Positions 28,513 to 35,346 of a stretch of 35,346 nucleotides of DNA are shown piece by piece; the first letter of the stretch is position 1, and every line of letters begins with the position of its first letter. The notes under the pieces were generated by a model, which worked only from the letters and a program-made list of their open reading frames with translations, did no database searches and was not told the DNA's origin. The stretch is from NCBI GenBank assembly GCA_913058135.1, contig CAJXPR010000027.1:1-35346 (forward strand), written 5' to 3'. This DNA is from an uncultured Gammaproteobacteria bacterium (GTDB lineage: Bacteria > Pseudomonadota > Gammaproteobacteria > Pseudomonadales > Pseudohongiellaceae). The translations under genes were made by a program, and so were the position numbers.

Positions 28513-29604
28513 ATGTCATTATTCGAGCCCGAGTGGGCCAGTCCTCCTGGCGATACCATTAGAAAAATTCTCAACGAACGAGAAATTAGAGCTTCTGACA
28601 TTTTTCAGAATAGCGAAATATCACGAGAACAACTAAGTATGCTACTGTCGGGAGAAATCCCAATATCGTCCGCCGTTGCATTCGCGCTAGCAAAGGAGCT
28701 AGGGGGGTCACCGGAATTCTGGACGGAGCGTGATAGTCAGTACTGGTCTGATAGAAAAAGGCTGGAGAAAAAACATAGAGAAGATTATGAATGGCTGGAT
28801 TCACTTCCAGTAAAGCATATGATTGCTAACCGTTGGATTGTGCCACAGGATACGCGTCGTGAAAGTAAGATAAAAGCTTGTTTGGATTTCTTCGATGTTG
28901 ACAGTTCTAGGTCTTGGTATAACCAATATTGTCACTATTTGAGTGAGGTCGCTTTTCGAACGTCGAACTCATTTGATTCGATACCCGAGTCGGTCATTGC
29001 ATGGCTTAGACAAGGCGCCAAAAAGTCAGAGGAGTCAAAGTGCAGTGACTGGGATAAGGATGGGCTCGTCGAATCTATTGATGAAATAAAGTCTTACTCT
29101 CGCGAGAGCAATCCTAATATATTCCTTCCTATTCTTCGCACAAAGCTAGCCCGGTTTGGCGTGATACTGGTTGTTGCGAAGGCCCCACCCTCGTGCAGAG
29201 CAAGTGGGGCTACAATGGTTCTGAATGATAACCGTAGACTTTTAATGTTGAGTTTTCGGCACCGAACTGATGATCATTTTTGGTTTACACTTTTGCACGA
29301 GATTGGTCACTTAGTTTTGCATAGTGAGGATAGGCTAATCCTGGAGGGTGAAAGCCTTAATATGGATTCGAAATTAGAAGAGGAGGCTAATAGATTTGCA
29401 GAGGAGGCTCTGATTCCGGCTACCACTGTCGCCGAATTTCATGAGTTTGGGGCAAAAGACTGGCGCAGAGTAATCAGGTTTGCAAAAAATATAGGTGTAT
29501 CACCGGGAATAGTAGTGGGGCAACTGCAGCACTTGGGTAGACTAAAATATAACCAATTAAATAAATTGAAAGTTCGCTATGACTGGAAGAATATCAGCCA
29601 CTAA
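28513..29604 (+). CDS. XRE-family HigA-like protein fused to ImmA/IrrE metallopeptidase
   Basis: A 363-residue two-domain protein. The N-terminus (about 10-75) is a HigA-like helix-turn-helix (GDTIRKILNEREIRASDIFQ; LSMLLSGEIPISSAVAFALA; GGSPEFWTERDSQY). The C-terminal half has the zinc protease motif HEIGH at 262-266 and a downstream Glu ligand in LEEEANRFAEE (about 289-291), as in ImmA/IrrE. The domain pair implies an antitoxin or repressor that can be removed by, or act through, proteolysis. Its stop overlaps by 11 bases the stop of the convergent operon. Confidence 0.88.
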   Translation: MSLFEPEWASPPGDTIRKILNEREIRASDIFQNSEISREQLSMLLSGEIPISSAVAFALAKELGGSPEFWTERDSQYWSDRKRLEKKHREDYEWLDSLPVKHMIANRWIVPQDTRRESKIKACLDFFDVDSSRSWYNQYCHYLSEVAFRTSNSFDSIPESVIAWLRQGAKKSEESKCSDWDKDGLVESIDEIKSYSRESNPNIFLPILRTKLARFGVILVVAKAPPSCRASGATMVLNDNRRLLMLSFRHRTDDHFWFTLLHEIGHLVLHSEDRLILEGESLNMDSKLEEEANRFAEEALIPATTVAEFHEFGAKDWRRVIRFAKNIGVSPGIVVGQLQHLGRLKYNQLNKLKVRYDWKNISH

Positions 29605-30535
29605 ATCTTCGGAATTCTTGTGGTGATTTCTGCCAGTTGCACAATGCGTCTTCCAAAACCTGCATCTGCATTTTCCCGAGTGACAGGTGTGTGGCAAGGT
29701 TCGCTATCTTAGACTCTAACACGTTAATTTGCGTTCTAGAATTCCTATGTCCGTCAAATAGAAGGCGAGCTCCCGCAAGTGGTCCGGTTGAATTAAGCAA
29801 ATATGCCTTACCTGGTTCAAGGTTAGCTAATCCAAGCTTTCCAATCATGGATAGATAATCAAATTTCGCTGTTCTTCCGAAACGTAATATATTCATATCA
29901 CTGTAGATTCTCTCGAAGTTTTCATGGTCGGATATGCGAGTAGCGGCCCCGGGGCCGCTTAGCATGGACGCATGATCTCCATAGTCAGTAACCCAGTCAA
30001 TGTAGCTCAATAATATCTTTAATGTACTATCTTTTTTTGCTGGATTAATAGACTCATATTTTCTATGGTTCCCGAAATTTAAGCCGCTTTTTTTCTGAGA
30101 CTTAATGCGAGAAAGAGTGTGCAGCCATGGCTCCAGGGTTTGCTGGTGGGACATAATATTGAACCAAGCGCAGGTAGTTCCGGGCCCTGCATAGAAATGG
30201 CGGGCTAATTTCCAGCCGGATAGCCGGTTCTTTCCAAAATGAATAGAAAGAAAGATTAGCCAGCACGCCTCGTCTAGGTTTCCGAGGTTTCTATGGTAGA
30301 TGGCGGCCTTTATTGGGTCGAAACAGCTCTGATTCGGATCGGCGACGGAAGCGCTATATGCCTTGTTAGCTATTGTATATACGTACTGGACTCTCGAGAT
30401 GCTATCTAATACTTGCCTTGAAAGGGATTCTATACTGGCTACTGAACTTAATCCCCGTAGATCATGGGCTTCAATACTGCTTTCAATGCTCGTGGAAACT
30501 AGTTTAAGTAACTTTAGCTTCTCAGCGTACTTCAA
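29594..30535 (-). CDS. aGPT-pyrophosphorylase clade 3 family protein
   Basis: A 313-residue protein that I recognise as the family named alpha-glutamyl/putrescinyl-thymine pyrophosphorylase clade 3. Signatures: FDPIKAAIYHRNLGNLDEAC, WLIFLSIHFGKNRLSGWKLA, FGNHRKYESI, RFGRTAKFDYLSMIGKLGLA, STGPLAGARLLF and the C-terminal MQVLEDALCNWQKSP. Relatives in phages act on DNA-borne 5-hydroxymethyl-pyrimidine pyrophosphate to attach glutamate or putrescine; clade 3 is uncharacterised to my knowledge. The start is a TTG at 30535 overlapping the upstream stop (TTGA), with GGAG upstream. Third gene of a coupled operon with a synthase and a UDG-like protein. Confidence 0.8.
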   Translation of the reverse strand: MKYAEKLKLLKLVSTSIESSIEAHDLRGLSSVASIESLSRQVLDSISRVQYVYTIANKAYSASVADPNQSCFDPIKAAIYHRNLGNLDEACWLIFLSIHFGKNRLSGWKLARHFYAGPGTTCAWFNIMSHQQTLEPWLHTLSRIKSQKKSGLNFGNHRKYESINPAKKDSTLKILLSYIDWVTDYGDHASMLSGPGAATRISDHENFERIYSDMNILRFGRTAKFDYLSMIGKLGLANLEPGKAYLLNSTGPLAGARLLFDGHRNSRTQINVLESKIANLATHLSLGKMQMQVLEDALCNWQKSPQEFRRFSG

Positions 30536-31344
30536 AGCGCTAACTCCATCGATCTTCCGCTTATCCAGTCTCGTATAGAGTCCCGAATTTTCGTAGTTAC
30601 TCCGAAGCTACTTTGAATATTGTGATTGTAGCCTAGAACTGAAATCTCTCTATCAAGTTGAACTCCGCGGAACTTGGTTAGTTTTCCCTCGTATGCGAAC
30701 CCGGGTACGTCCTTTCCCGATTTCCGGGGGAGAGTCCAGTGGCGTGTTTTGGTTCTAGCCAACTTTAGGTCCGAGGCATCTAAAAGTGAGCTGACTACCC
30801 CCTGCCCATTTAGTACTAGAAGCTTGATGTCCGAGTGTTTAAGAACTCCGCCTAGGCAGTGACCTGTCTTCTCTATCAATTCGTTGCGTTGGTGAGGTGA
30901 CAATTCCGACCACTTCCTGCTTGTAGCGAACGGTGTCAAGTCAAGGTGACATGCTTCAAATAGTGGGTGATAATATGATGATTTTGTGCCCGAAATTATT
31001 TTATCTAAACTTTTAAACCATGAATCGTATGGATTTCTAGTAAAGTAATTTGTGCAGGCATCATAAATTTGATGCACACATTGGTCTGTGGCTTTACTCC
31101 AGCACGGAATTTTTAAGGACCGCAGAGTAGGGAATCGCTGATCTTTGAGAGATAGCTCGTTCCCTTCATCGTTTACGAACTCTTTATTGCTAGGGTTTAG
31201 CCCTAAGGTTGCAATAGAGCAATTGCTAGGATCGCCGAAAGTTATTACGGGGGATGCCCAGCCAATTACCTCGCAATTATTTAACTCGTCGGTAGCCAAT
31301 TGTTCAATGGATTTTTCAATTAGATGGTATAGTTGTTTGTTCAC
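30532..31344 (-). CDS. UDG-superfamily-like protein
   Basis: A 270-residue protein with IATLGLNPSNKEF near residues 45-57, resembling motif A of MUG/TDG-type uracil-DNA glycosylases (GINPG). Further blocks are RFPTLRSL, TNYFTRNPYDSWF, CHLDLTPFAT, KLLVLNGQGVVSSLL and near the C-terminus VLGYNHNIQSSFGVT, which could correspond to the second active-site loop. It lacks a classical catalytic Asp-containing GQDPY, so base excision is uncertain; it may only bind a modified base or nucleotide. I prefer GTG 31344 with GGGA 5 bases upstream; a TTG at 31365 is possible. It overlaps the synthase gene upstream and the pyrophosphorylase-like gene downstream. Confidence 0.6.
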   Translation of the reverse strand: MNKQLYHLIEKSIEQLATDELNNCEVIGWASPVITFGDPSNCSIATLGLNPSNKEFVNDEGNELSLKDQRFPTLRSLKIPCWSKATDQCVHQIYDACTNYFTRNPYDSWFKSLDKIISGTKSSYYHPLFEACHLDLTPFATSRKWSELSPHQRNELIEKTGHCLGGVLKHSDIKLLVLNGQGVVSSLLDASDLKLARTKTRHWTLPRKSGKDVPGFAYEGKLTKFRGVQLDREISVLGYNHNIQSSFGVTTKIRDSIRDWISGRSMELAL

Positions 31345-32311
31345 TATTTTTCCCAATAGTTTCAATTTTCTTTCGAATATATATACTGTATATATCTGTG
31401 CTCAATGTACTTTCGATGGACTGTGCTTTGGAAATAGAAGCATCTGTATGATTCTTAGTAATCGAAAAAATTAGAAGCAATTTAATCAAATCTAGCCAGT
31501 AATCGTCGATCTCAATTTGAGGTAAGGCATCCATTTTGCCATTTCGTATGGCACGCTCGCATTCTAGTACTTTTCCTATTGATGGCCAAGGGAAATCGCA
31601 TGGCATAGCTGGCATGGATTTGGGCTCCATCCATCCTTCGTCAAGGTACATATTTGCCCTTTGAAGGTTGTCGTCGTACAGATGCAGGCTTCCTGCAATA
31701 TGCTTGTAGCTCCCAAGCTCACAGCCAAGTGTGCATGCTAAAATTTCTTGGATAAGAGTGAATGCGAAAATATCGTGAGGGAAGCCCAAGAATATATCAT
31801 TCGATCGCATGTTCGCTACCGCATCTAGTTTTCCGTCTCGGATAAAAAACTGCATGGTGCATGTACACGGCACGTCTTTATATTCTTTTAGCAGGTCTTT
31901 ATGGTCGAAGATTTGAACTACGGCTTGTCTTGTATTCGGTTTCTTCTTCAGAATGTCCACGACAACTTGGTATTGGGATAATCCTTGTTCACTTCTGAAG
32001 ACTCGTGGGCCGTATGCTCCGTGTGTGGTCTCGCCATCATCGGAATACTTGTCGTATCCTTTAATGTAATATTTAACAAACTCGAGTTTATTGCTGCCAG
32101 AAAGATACCATAGTGCCTCGCCAAGGCAACTGAATACGGTTCCCTTGACCTCGGTTCGACTCAATCTAGCTCTGGGATTTCGCAGTTCAACTAAGACACC
32201 CCTTAGCTCTCTGTTGTCTCCTTTTGTCGACGTAATTTTAGTGCCTTTTTCAATTATTGTCTCTAAGCATGATCGCATTAGGTCATCTAATGAGTCGCCG
32301 ACGATATACAT
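31316..32311 (-). CDS. Thymidylate-synthase homologue, predicted (d)CMP C5-hydroxymethylase/methylase
   Basis: A 331-residue ThyA-fold enzyme. Hand alignment to E. coli ThyA gives a constant +3 offset: nucleophile C146 is C149 (VPCTCTMQF), R166 is R169, S167 is S170, D169 is D172, H207 is H210 and Y209 is Y212 (HLY). ThyA N177, which reads uracil, is D180 here (GFPHDIFAF), as in T4 dCMP hydroxymethylase (C148, D179). The Trp pair near E. coli W80/W83 is absent. Start chosen at ATG 32311 (MYIVGDSLDDL) with GGAG 8 bases upstream; an ATG at 32371 lacks a site. A C-terminal Ser/Ile-rich extension is not conserved. First gene of the operon. Substrate is inferred. Confidence 0.8.
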   Translation of the reverse strand: MYIVGDSLDDLMRSCLETIIEKGTKITSTKGDNRELRGVLVELRNPRARLSRTEVKGTVFSCLGEALWYLSGSNKLEFVKYYIKGYDKYSDDGETTHGAYGPRVFRSEQGLSQYQVVVDILKKKPNTRQAVVQIFDHKDLLKEYKDVPCTCTMQFFIRDGKLDAVANMRSNDIFLGFPHDIFAFTLIQEILACTLGCELGSYKHIAGSLHLYDDNLQRANMYLDEGWMEPKSMPAMPCDFPWPSIGKVLECERAIRNGKMDALPQIEIDDYWLDLIKLLLIFSITKNHTDASISKAQSIESTLSTDIYSIYIRKKIETIGKNSEQTTIPSN

Positions 32312-32619
32312 TCTTTGGTCTCCATGGACGAGAGGTAGGCACATTTCGGACGATAAGTTATTCTTAATCATGCATACAACATAAGCTGATTGATACAAGA
32401 TTCTATATCGGAGAGGCCTGCAGCGGTATAGTACGATTGGCTATGTTGAAGTGTATAATTCAATGGATCTCCGTAGAATATTGAAGCGGTGGCTATGTAC
32501 TTCATATATTTAGAATGATGTTTGCTATAACGCTAGTCCAATATCGCCACGATGTAGCTGTTTATCGTCAGGCCTCTTCATGCTACGCTCCATGAACCAT
32601 AAAAATAGGGACGGAACCC
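32312..32619. other. Right island edge, promoter region of the modification operon
   Basis: About 300 AT-rich bases between the synthase start and the secreted-protein start. It should contain the leftward promoter of the three-gene operon; I see AT-rich minus-strand candidates around 32440-32480 but no clear pair of hexamers. Composition returns to GC-rich near 32600. A small inverted repeat, TTCATG/CATGAA, lies at about 32577-32596, before the next gene. If the synthase starts at 32371 instead, the gap shrinks by 60 bases. Confidence 0.45.
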
Positions 32620-34446
32620 ATGCGTACACTCAGTCCGGTAAGTTTTGCCTCCCTGCTAATCTTCGCCCTCCAGTCATCCCAAGCATCCGCCCAAACCCCT
32701 ATCTCCGCCACTCTCGTAACCGACCGAAACTACATTACCCCCGGCGGCGAAACCACGCTTATCATCGAAATCACAAACCCCGCAGACTCCGGCACATCAG
32801 TCGAACGCTACGGTGGGGCCGGTTACAGCTCCAATCACGGGCAATTGCAGCCATTTGCGGAACTGGAGATAAACAACACCTGTCGTCAGCCACTCTGCGC
32901 GGTCGATACTGCTCAGGGCTTTCCGCTGCACCCCGGCACCTCAGCGCAGTTCTATTGGAATACGCTTCGGGTCAGCGCCAGTGCACCTGCGGGTCATATG
33001 ATCAGGATTTCCGGCATCAACCTGAAACTCTCCGGCCCTGAGTCCAGGAGCATCAATGACGTGCACCTGCAGCGCGATTTCGTGGCGATTGTTGCGCCCG
33101 AGGGGCAGGATGATCCCGCTGCGCTCAGCGCGTTGAACACCACCAATCCCAAAGCGGGTTCGGCAGACATCAGGGCCTCGCTGGTATTGGACTATCCTGA
33201 CACGGTGAGTGCCGGCAGCCATGTCGAGGTGTCGGGCACCTTGCACAATCAGGGTGATGAGCCCATTGCCGGGCATTTTATTCTGGGCTCCGATCGTCAC
33301 CTGAGCAGTCATGTCAACTCGTTCCGGCAGGTTTCCTGCCGCTTCAAGTGTCTGTACAACGGTCAGTTCCCGCTTAACCGGGGCGACAGCATCGATGTGC
33401 TGTTCCGGCAGATGTACTATGAGGATGATTACCTGTTCTCCGGCAACCTGCACATCAAGGGCCCGCATGCCATTGTCACCGATAGCCTGGGGCGCACGGC
33501 GTATGTGTACGCGGATGACATCCATGTCGATATCGTCCAGTCCGGGGCCGAGGGTGCGCCGGCGGTGTATCCGGCTATTCCTGAGCGTGAGTCCCTGGCG
33601 TTGATCACCTCCAGCGACTCGTCGCCGCGCCCCGTGGTGCTTGACCCCAACACAGGCAAACACTGGATACCGCTGTCGTCCAGCCAGGGCATGGCGTTCT
33701 CCCAGGTGGTGGCAGAAACCAGAACCGGTGGGCGCTTTGCCGGTTATTCCATTGCCAACTCCGAAGAAGTCAAAACGCTGATGCTCAACCACATCTATGC
33801 GTCCGGACTGGACTATCCCGAGTACGCGTTGTTTGGGGGCCACAAGGACCTGCATGGCGTCACCGGCAGCTTGCTGGATCTGATTGGCGAGACGCTGGCC
33901 AGCGACCATGTTGGCGGCCAGACCCGCTATGCTCAGGGCATGGTAGCCGATGTGCCTGAACCCGGCGCTAAGACAGTCACGATGGATGTCCGCCAGCAGA
34001 ATGGTACCTCCGGCATATTCGGGATGACCGGCAGCTTCTGGCTGAATTCCTTTGGCACCGCGCAATACGAGGGCATGGGCACCTGGCTGGTGAAAAGCCC
34101 GGCCAGAATCGGCGGTGTGCACGCCCTGCAAAGCGCCGATGCGGTGGATTTCCGTTATGGCCAGTTGTTCATTTCCTCAGTCGACGTGGATGGCCAGACC
34201 TACCAGGTCAGTTTACGCGTCATCGACAAGCATGACCTGACCCTGGAGCTGGTCTCCATCGTCGACGAGTTCAGCCGCGAACCGGCCGCCCTCTACGATG
34301 TGCAGAACCTGATCCTGCAGATCCCGCGCCTGGGCTATTTTGTCTTCCCCGACGAAACCGTCTATTTTGATGTGGAGATGGTGTTGGTGCCGGGGACGGA
34401 TCCGATGCGGTTTCGGGTGGTTAGTGCGGAGGATGTTGACGAGTAA
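32620..34446 (+). CDS. Large secreted protein with duplicated N-terminal domain
   Basis: A 608-residue protein with a signal peptide (MRTLSPVSFASLLIFALQ... cut near residue 24, ASA-QT). Residues about 28-160 and 185-305 look like two copies of one Ig-like, beta-rich domain: each has a close Cys pair (C88/C93 and C240/C244), then FPL-x-x-G-x-S. The rest has WIPLSSSQGMAFSQV (from W349) and GGRFAGYSIANSEEVKTL, which resembles the W-L-x-L / GG-F-x-G-W-x-x-A-x-x-x-E-V block seen in some exosortase-associated secreted proteins. No C-terminal anchor is visible. Function unknown; adhesion or surface binding is a guess. Gene body is GC-rich like the backbone. Confidence 0.78.
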   Translation: MRTLSPVSFASLLIFALQSSQASAQTPISATLVTDRNYITPGGETTLIIEITNPADSGTSVERYGGAGYSSNHGQLQPFAELEINNTCRQPLCAVDTAQGFPLHPGTSAQFYWNTLRVSASAPAGHMIRISGINLKLSGPESRSINDVHLQRDFVAIVAPEGQDDPAALSALNTTNPKAGSADIRASLVLDYPDTVSAGSHVEVSGTLHNQGDEPIAGHFILGSDRHLSSHVNSFRQVSCRFKCLYNGQFPLNRGDSIDVLFRQMYYEDDYLFSGNLHIKGPHAIVTDSLGRTAYVYADDIHVDIVQSGAEGAPAVYPAIPERESLALITSSDSSPRPVVLDPNTGKHWIPLSSSQGMAFSQVVAETRTGGRFAGYSIANSEEVKTLMLNHIYASGLDYPEYALFGGHKDLHGVTGSLLDLIGETLASDHVGGQTRYAQGMVADVPEPGAKTVTMDVRQQNGTSGIFGMTGSFWLNSFGTAQYEGMGTWLVKSPARIGGVHALQSADAVDFRYGQLFISSVDVDGQTYQVSLRVIDKHDLTLELVSIVDEFSREPAALYDVQNLILQIPRLGYFVFPDETVYFDVEMVLVPGTDPMRFRVVSAEDVDE

Positions 34447-34487
34447 TCTGTCCCAAATCAGCCGTATAGGAACTTGTGCTATTCCCC

Positions 34488-35346
34488 TGTGTAATCCCCC
34501 CATTTTCCGCAGCAGTTACTCGTAGAAACTTATGCTGCCATCAGTAATCGTCGCGGTGGTATGCCGCCGATGCCTGTATGGGGTCTTTCGTTATTGTATT
34601 TCCACAGCCATTCAGTCGCCAGCTCCTGAGCATGGCTGATCGAATGGAACTGATGTAAATCCAGCCATTCATGACGAGCCGTCCGATTAAAACGCTCGAT
34701 ATATGCGTTCTGAGTCGGCCTGCCCGGCTGGATGTAAAGCAACGTGATCCGCTTGTCATTGGCCCAGTCGATCAAGGTTTGCGCGATGTATTCGGGCCCA
34801 TTGTCCAGGCGAATGGCTGACGGCTTTCCGCGCCACTCAATAACCTGCTCCAACGAGCGGATCACTCGGGCACTGGGCAATGACAAATCAACATCGATAC
34901 ACAGGCCTTCACGATTGTAATCGTCAATCACATTGAAGGTGCGCATCTTACGGCCATCGATCAACGCGTCGCTCATGAAATCGATCGACCACACCTGATT
35001 CACAGTGGTCGGCACACTCAGGGCGTCCGGTCTGTCGCGTTTGATGCGTCGCCTGGGTTTAATCCGCAAGTTCAATTCCAACTCCCGATAGATCCGGTAC
35101 ACACGTTTATGATTCCAGGTAAATCCGCGCACGTTGCGCAGGTGCAAATAGCAAAGTCCAAAGCCCCAGCGTTTATGGGCCGTGGTGAGCCGCAGCAACC
35201 AGTCAGCTATCACCGCGTTCTGCGAGCTAAGCTTCGGCTGGTAGTAATAACACGACTCGCTCACACTCATGCACAAACAGGCAAAGCTGATGCTCACGCC
35301 CCGGCGTTTGACGATTTCTGCAGCCACCTCACGGCGTTGAGATGGC
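34488..35346. mobile_element. IS3-family insertion sequence, partial
   Basis: The element holds the transposase on the minus strand and runs off the window end. Its end near the transposase stop probably lies at about 34488, where TGTGTAATCCCCCCATTTTC starts with the TG dinucleotide usual for IS3 ends. The other terminal repeat, the orfA frame and any target duplication are outside the window, so the boundary is approximate. Confidence 0.7.
34530..35346 (-). CDS. IS3-family transposase OrfB (partial)
   Basis: A DDE recombinase that moves the IS. The catalytic triad is D in [10 protein letters not shown] in IRLDNGPEY and E in [10 protein letters not shown], with exactly 35 residues between the last two (DD35E). 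The N-terminal half has HTH_21-type content ([33 protein letters not shown]). The frame stays open upstream to the window edge (residues [11 protein letters not shown]), so the true start or frameshift fusion with orfA lies beyond 35346. No internal stop, so it may be active. Confidence 0.93.
   Translation of the reverse strand, partial: PSQRREVAAEIVKRRGVSISFACLCMSVSESCYYYQPKLSSQNAVIADWLLRLTTAHKRWGFGLCYLHLRNVRGFTWNHKRVYRIYRELELNLRIKPRRRIKRDRPDALSVPTTVNQVWSIDFMSDALIDGRKMRTFNVIDDYNREGLCIDVDLSLPSARVIRSLEQVIEWRGKPSAIRLDNGPEYIAQTLIDWANDKRITLLYIQPGRPTQNAYIERFNRTARHEWLDLHQFHSISHAQELATEWLWKYNNERPHTGIGGIPPRRLLMAA

Noticed and set aside
31316-32311. Housekeeping thymidylate synthase (thyA)
   Set aside because: Asp replaces the uracil-reading Asn, the Trp pair is absent, and the gene is locked in an island operon.
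24713-32619. Attachment-site direct repeats, integrase, tRNA or CRISPR array
   Set aside because: Looked at both island edges and intergenic gaps; no long direct repeat, regular repeat-spacer pattern or recombinase gene was seen.
32941-34131. About 400-codon frame antisense to the secreted-protein gene
   Set aside because: His/Gln/Arg-rich low-information translation; the plus-strand gene has a signal peptide and internal duplication.

Overview
The window looks like a contig end from a gammaproteobacterium, probably a marine or environmental Pseudomonadales/Cellvibrionales-type organism. The gene content (metY, hemH, TolC, thiC, Tyr-type DAHP synthase, RpoE-ChrR stress cluster, nudF-yqiB-cpdA-parE) and the GC-rich backbone support this. 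I could run no searches, so family names come from reading motifs. Bases 1-48 are not biological: they are the Illumina Nextera P7 end, an i7 index and the transposase adapter.

Backbone, 49-24712. The first gene is a truncated DUF2868-like protein, followed by a DUF3482 GTPase. Next come metY, a small membrane protein and hemH. hemH faces tolC across a large nested palindrome that includes a tolC terminator. tolC diverges from thiC, and thiC is followed by aroF. After aroF come a convergent GST with a perfect palindromic operator, a two-component pair of the 'dedicated sortase' type (PdsR/PdsS) with no sortase nearby, and a DUF2889 gene. A leftward lipid/stress operon follows (SnoaL-like protein, SDR, DUF1365, cyclopropane synthase-like methyltransferase, DUF2878, and an unknown exported protein). 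It diverges from an ECF sigma/ChrR pair. The shared intergenic region carries two back-to-back TGATCC-N18-TA promoters, so sigma factor, anti-sigma and target operon form one regulatory unit. The backbone then resumes with nudF, yqiB, cpdA and parE.

Accessory island, about 24713-32600. Base composition drops sharply to AT-rich. The island carries an Mrr-like PD-(D/E)xK nuclease, a Kiwa-like anti-phage pair (KwaA membrane protein, KwaB DUF4868 protein), a HigB-like toxin with an XRE-ImmA/IrrE protease-antitoxin, and, on the opposite strand, a tightly overlapping three-gene operon. That operon encodes a thymidylate-synthase homologue, a UDG-fold-like protein and a protein of the alpha-glutamyl/putrescinyl-thymine pyrophosphorylase (aGPT-Pplase) clade 3 family. 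The synthase has Asp where ThyA has its uracil-reading Asn, so it probably acts on a cytosine nucleotide. I consider this operon the best candidate for an undescribed system: a chromosomal base-hypermodification or modified-base-processing module in a defence island.

Right flank, 32620-35346. A GC-rich gene encodes a large secreted protein with a duplicated N-terminal domain. It is followed by an IS3-family transposase that runs off the window end.
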